A stretch of 64,000 nucleotides of DNA, from contig JACJZI010000004.1 in NCBI GenBank assembly GCA_020635655.1, positions 434,001-498,000 on the forward strand, in the 5' to 3' direction. Origin of the DNA: Flavobacteriales bacterium (lineage in GTDB: Bacteria > Bacteroidota > Bacteroidia > Flavobacteriales_F > PHOS-HE28). Of the stretch, positions 51,790 through 61,907 are shown piece after piece (the stretch's first letter is position 1; the number at the start of each line of letters is the position of its first letter). Below the pieces are notes generated by a model that did no database searches, had not been told where the DNA came from, and saw only the letters and a list, made by a program, of their open reading frames with translations. Made by a program: the position numbers and the translations under genes.

Positions 51790-54714
51790 ATGGAACGGAT
51801 CATTTTTCGCCGGTCGATCCCACGGGTCGGAACACTCCTTGGCATGCTGTTGCTGGGGACCCTTGGGGCATGGGGTCAGGCGATCAACATCAGTCCGCTG
51901 GCCATCACCTGTCTGGAGGGCAGTGGCGCGCAGAGCTTCACGTTCAGTTGGGGCGGCGTTCCCGTGCCCACATCGGGCAACCTGGTCATCTCGGTCTCCG
52001 TGAACGCGGGGACCACCGAGGGGAATTCACCGAACGACTATTTCATGCAATTCCCGACCGGGCAGCCGTTCGGGGCCACCATCACCATCCCACTGACGGC
52101 CGGCGCCACCGTACCCACGTTGTTGCAGAGCCTCCGGGTACTGCCGCAGAACGACGGCCTCGTGGATGGCGACAACATCATCACTTTCACCATCATCTCG
52201 GTCCCGCCCGGCATGTCCATCGGTGCCAGTTCATCGGCCACGTTGACCATCGTGGACGTGAACGGACCCACCACCGTGCTGGACCAGGGCGACCTGGCGA
52301 TCGTGGGCGTGAACGCGAACAACTATGCATGTAGCACGTACGTGGGAGAGGATGAGATCAGCTTCTTCTGCTTCCAGGACATCACGCCGAACACCCAACT
52401 GATCATCACGGACAACGGCTTCGAGCGCGTGAACGCCGGACAGTGGGGGAACAGCGAGGGTACGGTACGCATGACCCGGACCGGGACCACCATTCCAGCG
52501 GGTACCGTCATCACATTCCATTTGCGGAACACGCTCGGCACGGGAAACGTGGTCGGTATTTCACCGGATGCCCTTTGGAGTTGCGCGAACCTTGGGCTGA
52601 ACCCGGTGAACCTGAACAATGGGGGAGATCAGCTCTTTTTCATGCAGGGTGGAGTTTGGAACAATGGCACCACGAGCCCCACGGCACTTCACAATGCCAC
52701 TTATTCGGGAACAGTGCTGTACGGCTTCAGCACGAACGGGCAGTTCCTAAGCTTTGGCAACAGCACTCAACAAAGCGGTCTTCCAACAAGTATGGAGTGC
52801 TTCAGCATGGCGCCCACCAGCGCGACGGACTACACCAAGTACACCGGACCGATCACCGGCACCACCAAGCGCGGCTGGCTGATCCGCATCGATGACCCCA
52901 CGGATTGGACGACCTACGCCAGTTGCTCCGCATACAGCAGCGGCGCACCGGACTGGACCGCCGCGCCGGTGCTGCCCATCACCCTGAACACCTTCGTCCC
53001 CGGACTGTGGACCGGTTACAAGACGACCGATTGGTTCGACTGCAGGAACTGGGATGATGCCAAAGTGCCGGTGGCCGCCACGAACGTCCTGATCGACCAG
53101 ACGGCGATCCGCAGTTGCGTGGTGACCGGAGCCACCGCCGCCACCTGCTTCGACCTGAGCGTCCAGAGCGATGGGGCATCCCGCTTCCTCTACATCGACA
53201 ACGGCATGTTGAACGCCGGTGGCGATATGCTGGTGCAGCGCACGGCCGGCAGCGGCGCGTTCGGGGCACAGCTCCAGAATACTTCGACCCTGACGGTGGC
53301 CGGATCCGTGACGATCCAAGGGACGGCACCGGGTCTTCAGGATGCCTACCTCCGCGATGAATACACCACTTCGACCATCGACGTGAACGGCGACATCACG
53401 GTCGAACCGGGCGGCTTCCTGGACCTGAGCGGCGGTGGTCTGAGCGGCGGCACGCTCTACCTGGCCGGGGACTTCAACAACAACGCGGGCGAGGCCGACT
53501 TCGATGATGCGAACAGCACCGTGGTGCTGGACGGCAATGGGGCGCAGACCATCAATGGACCGTCCTTCACGGACCGGTTCGGCGTGCTGCGCGTGAACAA
53601 GTCGGCGAACGATGTGTTCGTCACCGATGGGTTCATTGTGCGCAAGACCCTGGACCTGCAGCAGGGGCGGGTGATGAACAGTGCACTGGTCAGCCTGCTG
53701 GACAACGCCACCGCGATCAACTACAGCGACGCCAGCTTCGTGAACGGGCAGTTGGAGAAGATCGGCAACGACAACTTCGTTTTCCCGGTCGGCAAGGGAA
53801 ACAAGCTGCGGACGATCGCGATCAGCGGCCTGACGGCCACCGCGACGGACGCGTTCACCGCCGCGTATTTCGATATGGACCCCCAATCGGTGTACGGGAA
53901 CACCCTGGACCCCACGCTCGACCATATCAGCAGCTGTGAATATTGGATCCTGGACCAAAGCGCCGGCACCCCCAACGCCTACGTGACATTGAGCTGGGAT
54001 ACACCGTCCAGCTGCGGGGTCACCCTCCTGCCCGACCTGCGCGTGGCGCGGTACGATGGATCGGTATGGCGCGACCGCGGCAACGGCGGCACGACGGGCA
54101 ACACCACCGCCGGCACCATCATCACCGCCGCCCAGCAGAACGCGTTCAGCCCCTGGACCCTCGCCAGCGTCAGCGGTGCGGAGAACCCCCTGCCGATCGA
54201 ACTGCTCTATTTCCGGGCCACACCCGGTGATCACGTCGTCGCGCTGGACTGGGCCACGGCCACGGAACGCAACAACGAGCGGTTCATCGTGGAGCGCAGC
54301 GCGGACGCCAGTTCGTTCCAGCCGATCGGCGAGGTGCCCGGCGCGATCAACAGCCAGGAGATGCGCACTTACGGGCTCACCGATGACGGACCATTGCCGG
54401 GGTTCAGCTACTACCGGCTGGCGCAACGCGACCTGGACGGCACCACCACACGCAGCGATGTGGTCAGTGTATACATGCACGCCGCCACCAACGGCACGGT
54501 CATCGTGGTGGCCGATGGGCAGCTCCAGGCCGACCATCACCTGACCGGGTCCGGCAGCTGGCAGCTGTACGATACCGTCGGTCGGATCGTGCGCCAGGGT
54601 GCCCTGGATGGCACCGGTCGCACGGTGGTCGGCATCGCCGATCTGCCTGCCGGGGCCTACACCTTCCGCGCGGAGGATGCCAGTGGCTTGGAAAGCGGGC
54701 GCTTCATCCGCTGA
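51790..54714 (+). CDS. Large T9SS-secreted protein with Calx-beta-like and lamin-tail-like regions
   Basis: 974 residues from the ATG at 51790 (MERIIFRRSIPRV), which gives a signal peptide ending WGQA. Residues about 35-165 are Calx-beta-like (LVISVSVNAGTTEG, GLVDGDNIITFTI). Residues about 165-390 resemble a lamin-tail-like surface domain (ISFFCFQDITPNTQLIITDN). The middle (420-750) holds beta-helix-like repeats typical of T9SS cargo (GDMLVQRTAGSGAFG, SADFDDANSTVVLDGNG-like). Then the conserved C-terminal block ENPLPIELLYFRA...DWATATERNNERFIVERS and a sorting domain (WQLYDTVGRIVRQG). No enzymatic motif. Overlaps the end of bshC by 11 bases, tail-to-tail. Confidence 0.8.
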   Translation: MERIIFRRSIPRVGTLLGMLLLGTLGAWGQAINISPLAITCLEGSGAQSFTFSWGGVPVPTSGNLVISVSVNAGTTEGNSPNDYFMQFPTGQPFGATITIPLTAGATVPTLLQSLRVLPQNDGLVDGDNIITFTIISVPPGMSIGASSSATLTIVDVNGPTTVLDQGDLAIVGVNANNYACSTYVGEDEISFFCFQDITPNTQLIITDNGFERVNAGQWGNSEGTVRMTRTGTTIPAGTVITFHLRNTLGTGNVVGISPDALWSCANLGLNPVNLNNGGDQLFFMQGGVWNNGTTSPTALHNATYSGTVLYGFSTNGQFLSFGNSTQQSGLPTSMECFSMAPTSATDYTKYTGPITGTTKRGWLIRIDDPTDWTTYASCSAYSSGAPDWTAAPVLPITLNTFVPGLWTGYKTTDWFDCRNWDDAKVPVAATNVLIDQTAIRSCVVTGATAATCFDLSVQSDGASRFLYIDNGMLNAGGDMLVQRTAGSGAFGAQLQNTSTLTVAGSVTIQGTAPGLQDAYLRDEYTTSTIDVNGDITVEPGGFLDLSGGGLSGGTLYLAGDFNNNAGEADFDDANSTVVLDGNGAQTINGPSFTDRFGVLRVNKSANDVFVTDGFIVRKTLDLQQGRVMNSALVSLLDNATAINYSDASFVNGQLEKIGNDNFVFPVGKGNKLRTIAISGLTATATDAFTAAYFDMDPQSVYGNTLDPTLDHISSCEYWILDQSAGTPNAYVTLSWDTPSSCGVTLLPDLRVARYDGSVWRDRGNGGTTGNTTAGTIITAAQQNAFSPWTLASVSGAENPLPIELLYFRATPGDHVVALDWATATERNNERFIVERSADASSFQPIGEVPGAINSQEMRTYGLTDDGPLPGFSYYRLAQRDLDGTTTRSDVVSVYMHAATNGTVIVVADGQLQADHHLTGSGSWQLYDTVGRIVRQGALDGTGRTVVGIADLPAGAYTFRAEDASGLESGRFIR

Positions 54715-56302
54715 CCTTTTCCCCGAACGACAGCACCGTGAACCGCTTTTCCAGCGGATCCAGTGCATCAAGGAGCCCGTCGAGCAGTCCGACCCCGTGA
54801 TCGGCGACGGCGGTGAGCAGCCCCTCCCGCCGCTCGCGCAGGCCCCCGCCGGGAAAGAGCAGTGCATGGATCCGTTCGAGCCGTGCGATGTTCACCGCCT
54901 CCCTGCGTTTGGCCGCGCGTAGAAGGCGTTCCTCCAGATGGTCCAGGCGCTTGTTCATGCGCGCCTGCTCTCCCTTTGCGGAGGCTTCCAGCGTGGGGTC
55001 GACCCCGGCGGAACGCGCGACGATCCCCTGGAACACGGCGCCGATCCGTTCACGCTCCGCTGCCAGGGAAGTGTCCACTGACGCATGCGTCCTTGCCCAT
55101 TCCGCACCCAACTGGTCGACCGGCATGAACAGGTCCTCGATGTGCAATCCGAGTTGGGCGAGCTTCGCGCTCTCCTCCGCTTCGAGCAGCAATGCCGAGG
55201 TCCGCAGGGCCACCACGGGCATCGGCACCTGCAACGCCTGGAAGGTCCAGCGCAGCTGCATCCAGTAGGCCACTTCGCCGCCGCCACCCACGTAGGCGAC
55301 ATTCGGCAGGATGGTCTCCTGATAGAGCGGCCGCAGCAACACGTTGGGGGAGAAGTCCTGTGGAGCGCGTTCCACCTCCGCCAGCAGTTCCTCCGAGGAA
55401 AAGCCCGGCCCTCCATCCAGGACGTGGTACCCTGCGTCATCCACGCTCACCCGGCTCCTGTGCCCGGGCCTCAGGTGAAAGAGGTTCACCGGACGTGCAT
55501 GGGCCTGGCCTCCATATCCCTTCGGCAACTTCTCATCCGCATACCGCACGGTGCGTTCCACCACCTGGTTCAGCAATTCCTCCCGCATCACGGGCGCGAA
55601 AAGGCGCTTGAGCGCGGGGTCATCACCATCGATCACCACCAGTCCCAGGCGACCGAACAATCCATGCAGGAAGCGCCGCGTGGCCTGGGCGAGCGTGTGT
55701 TCGGGCCGATAAGCCTCCTGCAGCAGAACGCGGAGCGTGTCGGCACCGGGTCCCATGCCCAGCAGATCGGAGGCTTTCCGGACCGCACCCGCGATGCCCA
55801 CGAGCGGCATGCGACCCACCGCCCCCCCAGCAGTGGCGGTCCAATGCACGCGCTCGTTGCGGAGGAACACGTGGTCCACCTCGGGCAGATCATGGTCCTC
55901 GGAGGCCATCCAGAACACCGGCACCACGGGCCGGTCCTGGCGATCGAACTGCCGGGCGAGGCGGATCGCGTTCAGGACCTTGTACAACACGTAGCGGGGG
56001 CCGCCGAACAGACAGAGTTGATGGCCCGTGGTGATGGTGAGCGCCCGGGGATCGCGGAAACGATCGAGCGAGGCACGCACGGCGGGATGCATCTCCGGTC
56101 CTGCATATTGCCCCTCCAATGCCCTGGACACGATCGTGCGAACACCCGGATCGAAGGTCCGGGCATCCACCGCGGCGGCAATGCCCACTTCACTGAACGG
56201 GAAGGTCGAGAACGGTGCCATTGCGGGATCACCGGACAGATGGTCCAGCACGATCGGCTTGGACCGACCGGTGGCGGCATAGGGGACCGTGTTTCGTTCC
56301 AT
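54704..56302 (-). CDS. bshC: Bacillithiol biosynthesis cysteine-adding enzyme
   Basis: Last step of bacillithiol synthesis, adding Cys to GlcN-malate. 532 residues, normal for BshC. Signature TTGHQLCLFGGP at 91-102, then VPVFWMASEDHDLPEVDHV (about 128-146) and a long C-terminal coiled coil (about 395-490, ERERIGAVFQGIV...RLDHLEERLLRAAKRRE). Partner enzymes BshA and BshB are not in the window. Bacillithiol is known in several Bacteroidota. Confidence 0.93.
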   Translation of the reverse strand: MERNTVPYAATGRSKPIVLDHLSGDPAMAPFSTFPFSEVGIAAAVDARTFDPGVRTIVSRALEGQYAGPEMHPAVRASLDRFRDPRALTITTGHQLCLFGGPRYVLYKVLNAIRLARQFDRQDRPVVPVFWMASEDHDLPEVDHVFLRNERVHWTATAGGAVGRMPLVGIAGAVRKASDLLGMGPGADTLRVLLQEAYRPEHTLAQATRRFLHGLFGRLGLVVIDGDDPALKRLFAPVMREELLNQVVERTVRYADEKLPKGYGGQAHARPVNLFHLRPGHRSRVSVDDAGYHVLDGGPGFSSEELLAEVERAPQDFSPNVLLRPLYQETILPNVAYVGGGGEVAYWMQLRWTFQALQVPMPVVALRTSALLLEAEESAKLAQLGLHIEDLFMPVDQLGAEWARTHASVDTSLAAERERIGAVFQGIVARSAGVDPTLEASAKGEQARMNKRLDHLEERLLRAAKRREAVNIARLERIHALLFPGGGLRERREGLLTAVADHGVGLLDGLLDALDPLEKRFTVLSFGEKVSG

Positions 56303-56423
56303 GGGCGGCCAAAGGTAGATGGGGCCTGGGAGGGAAGTTGGAGGTCCAGATCAGGTGGAAGTGGGGCGCTGGACAGGCCACGCCAACGGATCGGACTAAA
56401 TTCCGCGTCCCAAATCCGGTCCG

Positions 56424-59400
56424 ATGCATTTCCCCCGTCCGCTGGCCCTGGCGTTGTGCCTTTCCTCCGGTGCCCTTTGCGCGCAGGACACCATCCACGT
56501 CCAGACGCTCAATTTCGATTCCATCACCGCCCGACGCGGTACCTGGCTATTTCCGGACACGACGCACCAGTTCCGCAAGGTGCTGATGCACCAGACGCTG
56601 AAATGCGATGCGCAGACCACCCAGGACCAGTACGCCTGCGGCGAATGGGACTACCTGACGTACATGTTCGTGTACGATCACACAGGCGCACTGGACAGCA
56701 CAGCCCAGGAGCATGCCCATTTCCTGGTGGGCACCGCGTCGCCGGACAGCGTGGAGATGACCTATGTGATGCCGATCGACCTGCGGCAGCGTGAGGTGGT
56801 GACCCGCACGATCACTGGGACCCAGACCGAGACGGCCCATGCCATCGGCCTGAACAATGCCACGGACGGCCAGACCTTCGGCGCGACCCAGGGTCCTGCG
56901 CGATCGCAGTTCGCCTTCACCGCCGCCGAGCTGAACGCATCGGGCCTGAACGCGGGCGCACCGATCGAACGCCTGCGTTTCGCGGTGACCAACAATGGCG
57001 GGATGGTGGACCGGTTGACCGTGCGCATGAAGCTCGGGTCGTTCACCAACGTGAGCGCGTTCGACAACAGTGGTCTGGCCACGGTGTTCGACCATGCGCA
57101 TGACCTGATCCCGGGCACCAACACCCTCGACCTGACCTCCCCCTTCACCTGGGACGGCAGCTCCGATCTTTTGGTGGAGGTGGCCATGGAAAAGCAGATG
57201 CAATGGGGCGGAGCGGAGCTGGCCGCCACCGACATGGCCAATGGCATGGTGATCCGGGACCTCGGCGTGGACGGCTACCTGGAGATGAACAACGACTTCA
57301 TCGGCGTGGCACCCAACGGGCTTGCGACCCTCAGTGATCAGGTGACGATCACCTTCTGGGCCTACGGCGACGCCAGCATTCCGGTGAACACCACGATGCT
57401 CGAGGCGGTCGACGCCAGCAACAACAGGATCCTGAACATCCATCTGCCCTGGAGCGATGGCAGCGTGTATTGGGACGCTGGCAATGATGGCGGCGGCTAC
57501 GACCGGATCAACAAGGCGGCACAGACCGCGGAGGTGGAGGGCCAGTGGAACCATTGGGCCTTCGTAAAGAACACCAACACCGGCCAGATGAAGATCTATC
57601 TGAACGGCACGCTCTGGCAAAGCGGCACGGGCAAGACGAAACCGATGAGCGGGATCGTGAAATTCCGCATCGGCTCCGGCCGGAACGGCGAGTACCCCTA
57701 CCCCGGCCTGATCGACGAGTTCAATGTGTTCGGGACCGAGGTGAGCGCCGCCACGATCGCGGCCTGGTCCGACAGGCGTGTCGACAACACACATCCGAAC
57801 GCACCGGACCTGCTCTATTCGTACCATTTCGATGAGCTGCCGACGGACTTCACCTTGGAGAACAGCGCGGTCCCCTCCCTCCCGGCGTGGCCGATGGGCA
57901 CGGTGAAGCGCGGCTATCGCCACGCCACCGCGTTGGGTGCTTCACCCATCAGCTCGACCATCCGGCCCGATCTCACCTTCGTGCAGGGCACCTATACCGA
58001 CCAGCTCGATACCTTGATCGTGACGGACCCGGACGTGCAGGCGTATCTCTCCAAGGAGGACTATCAGGTCGTGGGCAATGCCGCCGAGCCGGTGGACACA
58101 GCGTTCGCCTGGTCGGCGGGGTACACCCATACCTACGACCCGTCCGGCGCGGCGATCGACAGTTCACTGAGCACCGGTGTGGTATTCCACAACGACACAC
58201 TGCATTACTACGGCCTCCCTTTCGAGGTGATCGACAAGTACGAGATCGGACGGTACATCACGCCCTACGGGATCCAATTGAGCCTCGGCCCGAACGGTTT
58301 CACCTGGACCTACGACGTGACGGACTATCAATATCTGCTGCACGACAGCGTGGACCTCAGCGCCGGCAATCAGCAGGAGCTGATCGACCTGGACTTCGAG
58401 ATGATCGAGGGCACGCCACCGCGCCCAGTGGTGCGACATCAACGCCCCTGGGGTGCAGAGGCAAGCTATTCGTTCGCCTCCCTGGACGACGACACGAAGC
58501 TTCCTCCTCTGGACATCGCCGTTGATCCGGCGGCCACCCAGTGGGAACTCCGCACACGCCTGACCGGGCATGGCGATCAGACCAGCAACCCGAACGTCCA
58601 GGGGTGTTGTGAGTTCCACGACAACACGCATTACTGGTACGCGAACGGATCACAGATCGACGACTGGCACATCTGGCTGACCAACGAATGCGCCCTGAAC
58701 CCGGTCTATCCGCAGGGGGGCACCTGGCTCTATGCCCGCGAAGGCTGGTGTCCGGGCGATGTGGTCCGCGACCATTGGACCGACGTTACGCCCTACGTGA
58801 GCAATGGCATGGTGAACCTCGATTACCGGATCTCCCCTGTTCCGGCGAACAATCCCGGGATGGGCGGCGGCAATTACGTCACCAACGTGGACCTGTTCGA
58901 ATATGGCCCCGCCGCGCATGCGCTCGACGCCGAGATCTACAACGTGGTCCGTCCGTCGGATGTGGGCTACCAGGCACGTGTGAATCCGATGTGCTTCGAT
59001 CCCGTGGTGGTGCTGCGCAACGCCGGTGGTACGGACCTCACCAGCGCCACCTTCACCTACGGGATCAGCGGGGGGCCACAGCAGACCTACACCTGGACGG
59101 GGGACCTGAAGCACATGGCCACCGCCGAGGTCACCCTGCCGATCCCGGACGGATCGTTCTGGCTGGGCGATGCGGACCAACTCTTCACAGTGATCGTGTC
59201 CGCACCCAATGGCGGCGCCGATGAATATGCGGACAATGACAGCTACACTACGCACTTCGAACTGCCCGTGACCTACACGGACAACTTCATCGTGTACTTC
59301 AAGACCAACAACCGGGCATACGAGAACACGTTGACCATCCGCGATGTATATGGCAATGCCGTGTACAGCCGCAGCGCACTGGACAACAACACGACCTATG

Positions 59401-59870
59401 CCGACACCCTGTCCCTGTTCGACGGCTGCTACGAGTTCGAGGTGACGGACAGCGGCAATGACGGGTTCAGCTATTGGGCCGACCCGGGGCAGGGGTCGGG
59501 CTTCCTGCGGTTCAAACGGCTGACCGGGAGCACGCTGAAAAGCTTCCAGACCGAGTTCGGCCGCGATCTGAAATGGGCCTTCACACTGAACGGGTTCGTG
59601 GGCATTGAAGAGGCGGCCCCGACCGCCACGATGGGCCTGGTCCCCAACCCCACCACCGGGTCGTGCGTCCTGTCCACCACCGGCATCCAGGGCCCGGCCA
59701 CGTTGCAGGTGATCGACGTGGAAGGACGGATGCTGCTGCAACACCCCGTTGAGATGCACGGCGAGGACCGGACCGAGCTGGATCTGGGTGGCATGGCGAA
59801 CGGGCTCTACACCATCCGGTTGATCGGAGAGCGGGACAGGATGTGGACGCGTGTCCAGGTGGTACACTGA
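56424..59870 (+). CDS. PNGase F-like protein with an inserted LamG domain and T9SS sorting domain
   Basis: 1148 residues with a signal peptide (MHFPRPLALALCLSSGALCAQ). Residues about 40-120 resemble the first half of a peptide-N-glycosidase F N-domain (CDAQTTQDQYACGEWDYLTY). A LamG/concanavalin-like domain follows (about 280-450, VTITFWAYGDASIPV, WNHWAFVKNTNTGQMKIYL). The second half of the N-domain is at about 590-670 (GRYITPYGIQLSLGP...FTWTYDVTDY) and the C-domain at about 680-840 (RTRLTGHG, CCEFHDN, YPQGGTWLYAREGWCPGD). Then two beta-domains and a sorting domain (LVPNPTTGSCVLST). Possible role: release of N-glycans from glycoproteins outside the cell. Activity is uncertain because I cannot align the catalytic acids with confidence. 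Confidence 0.75.
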   Translation: MHFPRPLALALCLSSGALCAQDTIHVQTLNFDSITARRGTWLFPDTTHQFRKVLMHQTLKCDAQTTQDQYACGEWDYLTYMFVYDHTGALDSTAQEHAHFLVGTASPDSVEMTYVMPIDLRQREVVTRTITGTQTETAHAIGLNNATDGQTFGATQGPARSQFAFTAAELNASGLNAGAPIERLRFAVTNNGGMVDRLTVRMKLGSFTNVSAFDNSGLATVFDHAHDLIPGTNTLDLTSPFTWDGSSDLLVEVAMEKQMQWGGAELAATDMANGMVIRDLGVDGYLEMNNDFIGVAPNGLATLSDQVTITFWAYGDASIPVNTTMLEAVDASNNRILNIHLPWSDGSVYWDAGNDGGGYDRINKAAQTAEVEGQWNHWAFVKNTNTGQMKIYLNGTLWQSGTGKTKPMSGIVKFRIGSGRNGEYPYPGLIDEFNVFGTEVSAATIAAWSDRRVDNTHPNAPDLLYSYHFDELPTDFTLENSAVPSLPAWPMGTVKRGYRHATALGASPISSTIRPDLTFVQGTYTDQLDTLIVTDPDVQAYLSKEDYQVVGNAAEPVDTAFAWSAGYTHTYDPSGAAIDSSLSTGVVFHNDTLHYYGLPFEVIDKYEIGRYITPYGIQLSLGPNGFTWTYDVTDYQYLLHDSVDLSAGNQQELIDLDFEMIEGTPPRPVVRHQRPWGAEASYSFASLDDDTKLPPLDIAVDPAATQWELRTRLTGHGDQTSNPNVQGCCEFHDNTHYWYANGSQIDDWHIWLTNECALNPVYPQGGTWLYAREGWCPGDVVRDHWTDVTPYVSNGMVNLDYRISPVPANNPGMGGGNYVTNVDLFEYGPAAHALDAEIYNVVRPSDVGYQARVNPMCFDPVVVLRNAGGTDLTSATFTYGISGGPQQTYTWTGDLKHMATAEVTLPIPDGSFWLGDADQLFTVIVSAPNGGADEYADNDSYTTHFELPVTYTDNFIVYFKTNNRAYENTLTIRDVYGNAVYSRSALDNNTTYADTLSLFDGCYEFEVTDSGNDGFSYWADPGQGSGFLRFKRLTGSTLKSFQTEFGRDLKWAFTLNGFVGIEEAAPTATMGLVPNPTTGSCVLSTTGIQGPATLQVIDVEGRMLLQHPVEMHGEDRTELDLGGMANGLYTIRLIGERDRMWTRVQVVH

Positions 59871-59889
59871 TCGGCACATCCGCGAAGAA

Positions 59890-60228
59890 ATGACGACCAA
59901 GGGCCCACCGGACGAGAGGATCGGCTCGTTCCGCGCATTCTACCCGTACTATCTCTCCGAACATCGGGACCGGGTGACCCGGGTGCTGCATTTCATCGGC
60001 ACCGGCCTCATCCCGTTCTGGGTCGCTCTGGCAATTTTCGACCGGAATGCCTGGTGGCTCCTGGGCGTGCCGGCCGCCGGATACGGTCTGGCCTGGATCG
60101 GCCATTTCTTCTTCGCGCACAACAAGCCCGCCACCTTCCGGTATCCGCTCTGGAGCCTCGCTTCCGACTTCGTCCTGTTCTTCGAGTTGATCACCGGCCG
60201 CCGGAAATTCAGCGGAGAGCAGGAGTGA
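59890..60228 (+). CDS. Mpo1-like (DUF962) membrane protein
   Basis: About 112 residues from the ATG at 59890, 19 bases after the PNGase-like gene. FYPYYLSEHRDRVTRVLHFIGT and GHFFFAHNKPATFRYPLWSL are the family signature; the conserved His residues (HRD, LHFIGT, GHFFFAHN) match those thought to bind iron in yeast Mpo1, a fatty-acid alpha-oxidation dioxygenase. Two or three membrane helices. The bacterial role is unproven. Confidence 0.85.
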   Translation: MTTKGPPDERIGSFRAFYPYYLSEHRDRVTRVLHFIGTGLIPFWVALAIFDRNAWWLLGVPAAGYGLAWIGHFFFAHNKPATFRYPLWSLASDFVLFFELITGRRKFSGEQE

Positions 60229-60274
60229 CATCCGTTTCGCATCCTCGTCCAACGACCGCCAAGACCTCCATCCG

Positions 60275-61879
60275 ATGCCTATCCGCATGACGCCCGACGA
60301 GGGCAACGACGCGAATTCCCGTCCATCGCGACCCCTTCGACGTTCCGGCGGGGGCACGGGCATGGCGGGAGGCTCCTCGCTGATCCCGCTGTTGCTGGGT
60401 TTCCTGATCAAACGGCCCAAATTGTTGCTCGTGGTCGTGATCGGCTTTGGGCTCTTCTATTTCCTGGGCGGCATGAAGAGCTGCAGCCAGGGCGGCGGAG
60501 GGGATATGATCGCGCAGCTTGCCGCCTTCACCACCGGCGCCAATTTCGACCCTGCGCTCTACGACAGCGTGGCGGTCTATGAACCGCTGGCCGACAACGT
60601 GCATCATCCGCTGCCGGAACGGGTCTCATTGGAACAGTTCGCCCCGACCGCGGGCGACCAGGGCCAGCAGGGCAGTTGCGTAGCCTGGGCCAGCGCCTAC
60701 GCCGCGCGCACCATCGTGCAGGCCGAGGCCACCAAGGAAGATCCCGACCGCGTGCGCTTCAGCCCCAGCTTCCTCTACAACCAGATCAAGATCCCGAACA
60801 GCGGTTGCCAGGGCAGCTATATCGAACGCGCGATGCAGGCCATGCACAACGGCGGAGTGCTCCCCTTCAGCCGCTTCGCCTATGACGACCGCAGTTGCAC
60901 CCATCTGCCGAACAGCGACGAACGGCAGCAGGCCCTGCCCTACCGCATCAAGGGCTTCCAACGCCTCACGCAGGGCGACACCCAGGAGGACGCGGTCGAC
61001 ATGGTGGCGATGAAGCAGCAGTTGGCCCAGGGCTCACCCTGTGTGATCGGCATGATGGTGGGCGGGTCCTTCATGCAGGACATGGAGGGGCGCGAGAAGT
61101 GGGAGCCGACGCAGACGGACTATCGGATGCCGGGGTTCGGCGGCCACGCCATGTGCGTGATCGGTTATGATGATTACAAGTTCGGCAATGAGGGGGGCTT
61201 CCTCCTGCAGAACAGCTGGACCCCGGCGTGGGGCAGCAATGGCCGGGCCTGGGTGCGCTACAGCGACTTCGCCCACTTCTGCAAGGAGTCCTACGCGGTC
61301 TACCCGCAGGGTGAGGGAGTGGATGTCAAGCCGGACCGCTTCGACATCCGGTTCGGCCTGGTCGAGGTGGATGCCAAGGGACGGACCTCCGGATCGCACA
61401 TCGCCCTTCGGCGGTCCGGCGATCGCCTCTTTCGGACGGTCAGCCCCGTCGCCAAGGGATCGCGTTTCAAGATCGAGGTGACGAACAACAGCGAATGCTA
61501 CATCTACCTGTTCGGCCAGGAATCGGATGGCAGCGACTATGTGCTTTTCCCTTACACGCCGAAGCATTCCCCCTATTGCGGCATCACGGGTACGCGCGTG
61601 TTCCCACATGACCAGAGCCTGACGGCCGATACCATCGGAACGCGGGATGTGATGGCCATCGTCGTGTTCGACCAGCCGATCGACTTCAACAAGATCAACA
61701 CGGAGTTGAACGCTTCAGGGGCGCAAGGGCTGGAGGTCCGGTTGTCCGACGTGTTGGACAATGAACTGGTCCCCGCCGATCGGGTGGACTATCGCGAAGG
61801 CGATACCTTCGGTGCGTCTTGTTCACTTGCACCCGGACAGAACGCCATCGCCATGGTCATCGAGATCGACAAACGCTGA
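60275..61879 (+). CDS. Membrane-anchored papain-family (C1) cysteine peptidase with C-terminal DUF4384-like domain
   Basis: 534 residues. A single membrane anchor near residues 49-64 (KLLLVVVIGFGLFYFLGG) leaves the rest outside. Papain fold with the full catalytic set: oxyanion Gln 129 and Cys 135 in GDQGQQGSCVAWAS, His 291 in GGHAMCVIGYDD, Asn 313 in LLQNSWTPAWG. No recognisable inhibitory propeptide; the anchor-to-Gln segment is only about 60 residues. The C-terminal 170 residues (about 365-534, NNSECYIYLFGQESDGSDYV) look like a DUF4384-type beta domain. Substrate unknown. On the same strand as the haem-binding gene that follows by 28 bases. Confidence 0.85.
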   Translation: MPIRMTPDEGNDANSRPSRPLRRSGGGTGMAGGSSLIPLLLGFLIKRPKLLLVVVIGFGLFYFLGGMKSCSQGGGGDMIAQLAAFTTGANFDPALYDSVAVYEPLADNVHHPLPERVSLEQFAPTAGDQGQQGSCVAWASAYAARTIVQAEATKEDPDRVRFSPSFLYNQIKIPNSGCQGSYIERAMQAMHNGGVLPFSRFAYDDRSCTHLPNSDERQQALPYRIKGFQRLTQGDTQEDAVDMVAMKQQLAQGSPCVIGMMVGGSFMQDMEGREKWEPTQTDYRMPGFGGHAMCVIGYDDYKFGNEGGFLLQNSWTPAWGSNGRAWVRYSDFAHFCKESYAVYPQGEGVDVKPDRFDIRFGLVEVDAKGRTSGSHIALRRSGDRLFRTVSPVAKGSRFKIEVTNNSECYIYLFGQESDGSDYVLFPYTPKHSPYCGITGTRVFPHDQSLTADTIGTRDVMAIVVFDQPIDFNKINTELNASGAQGLEVRLSDVLDNELVPADRVDYREGDTFGASCSLAPGQNAIAMVIEIDKR

Positions 61880-61907
61880 TCAACAGGACCGCATCGATCT
61901 TTACCAC

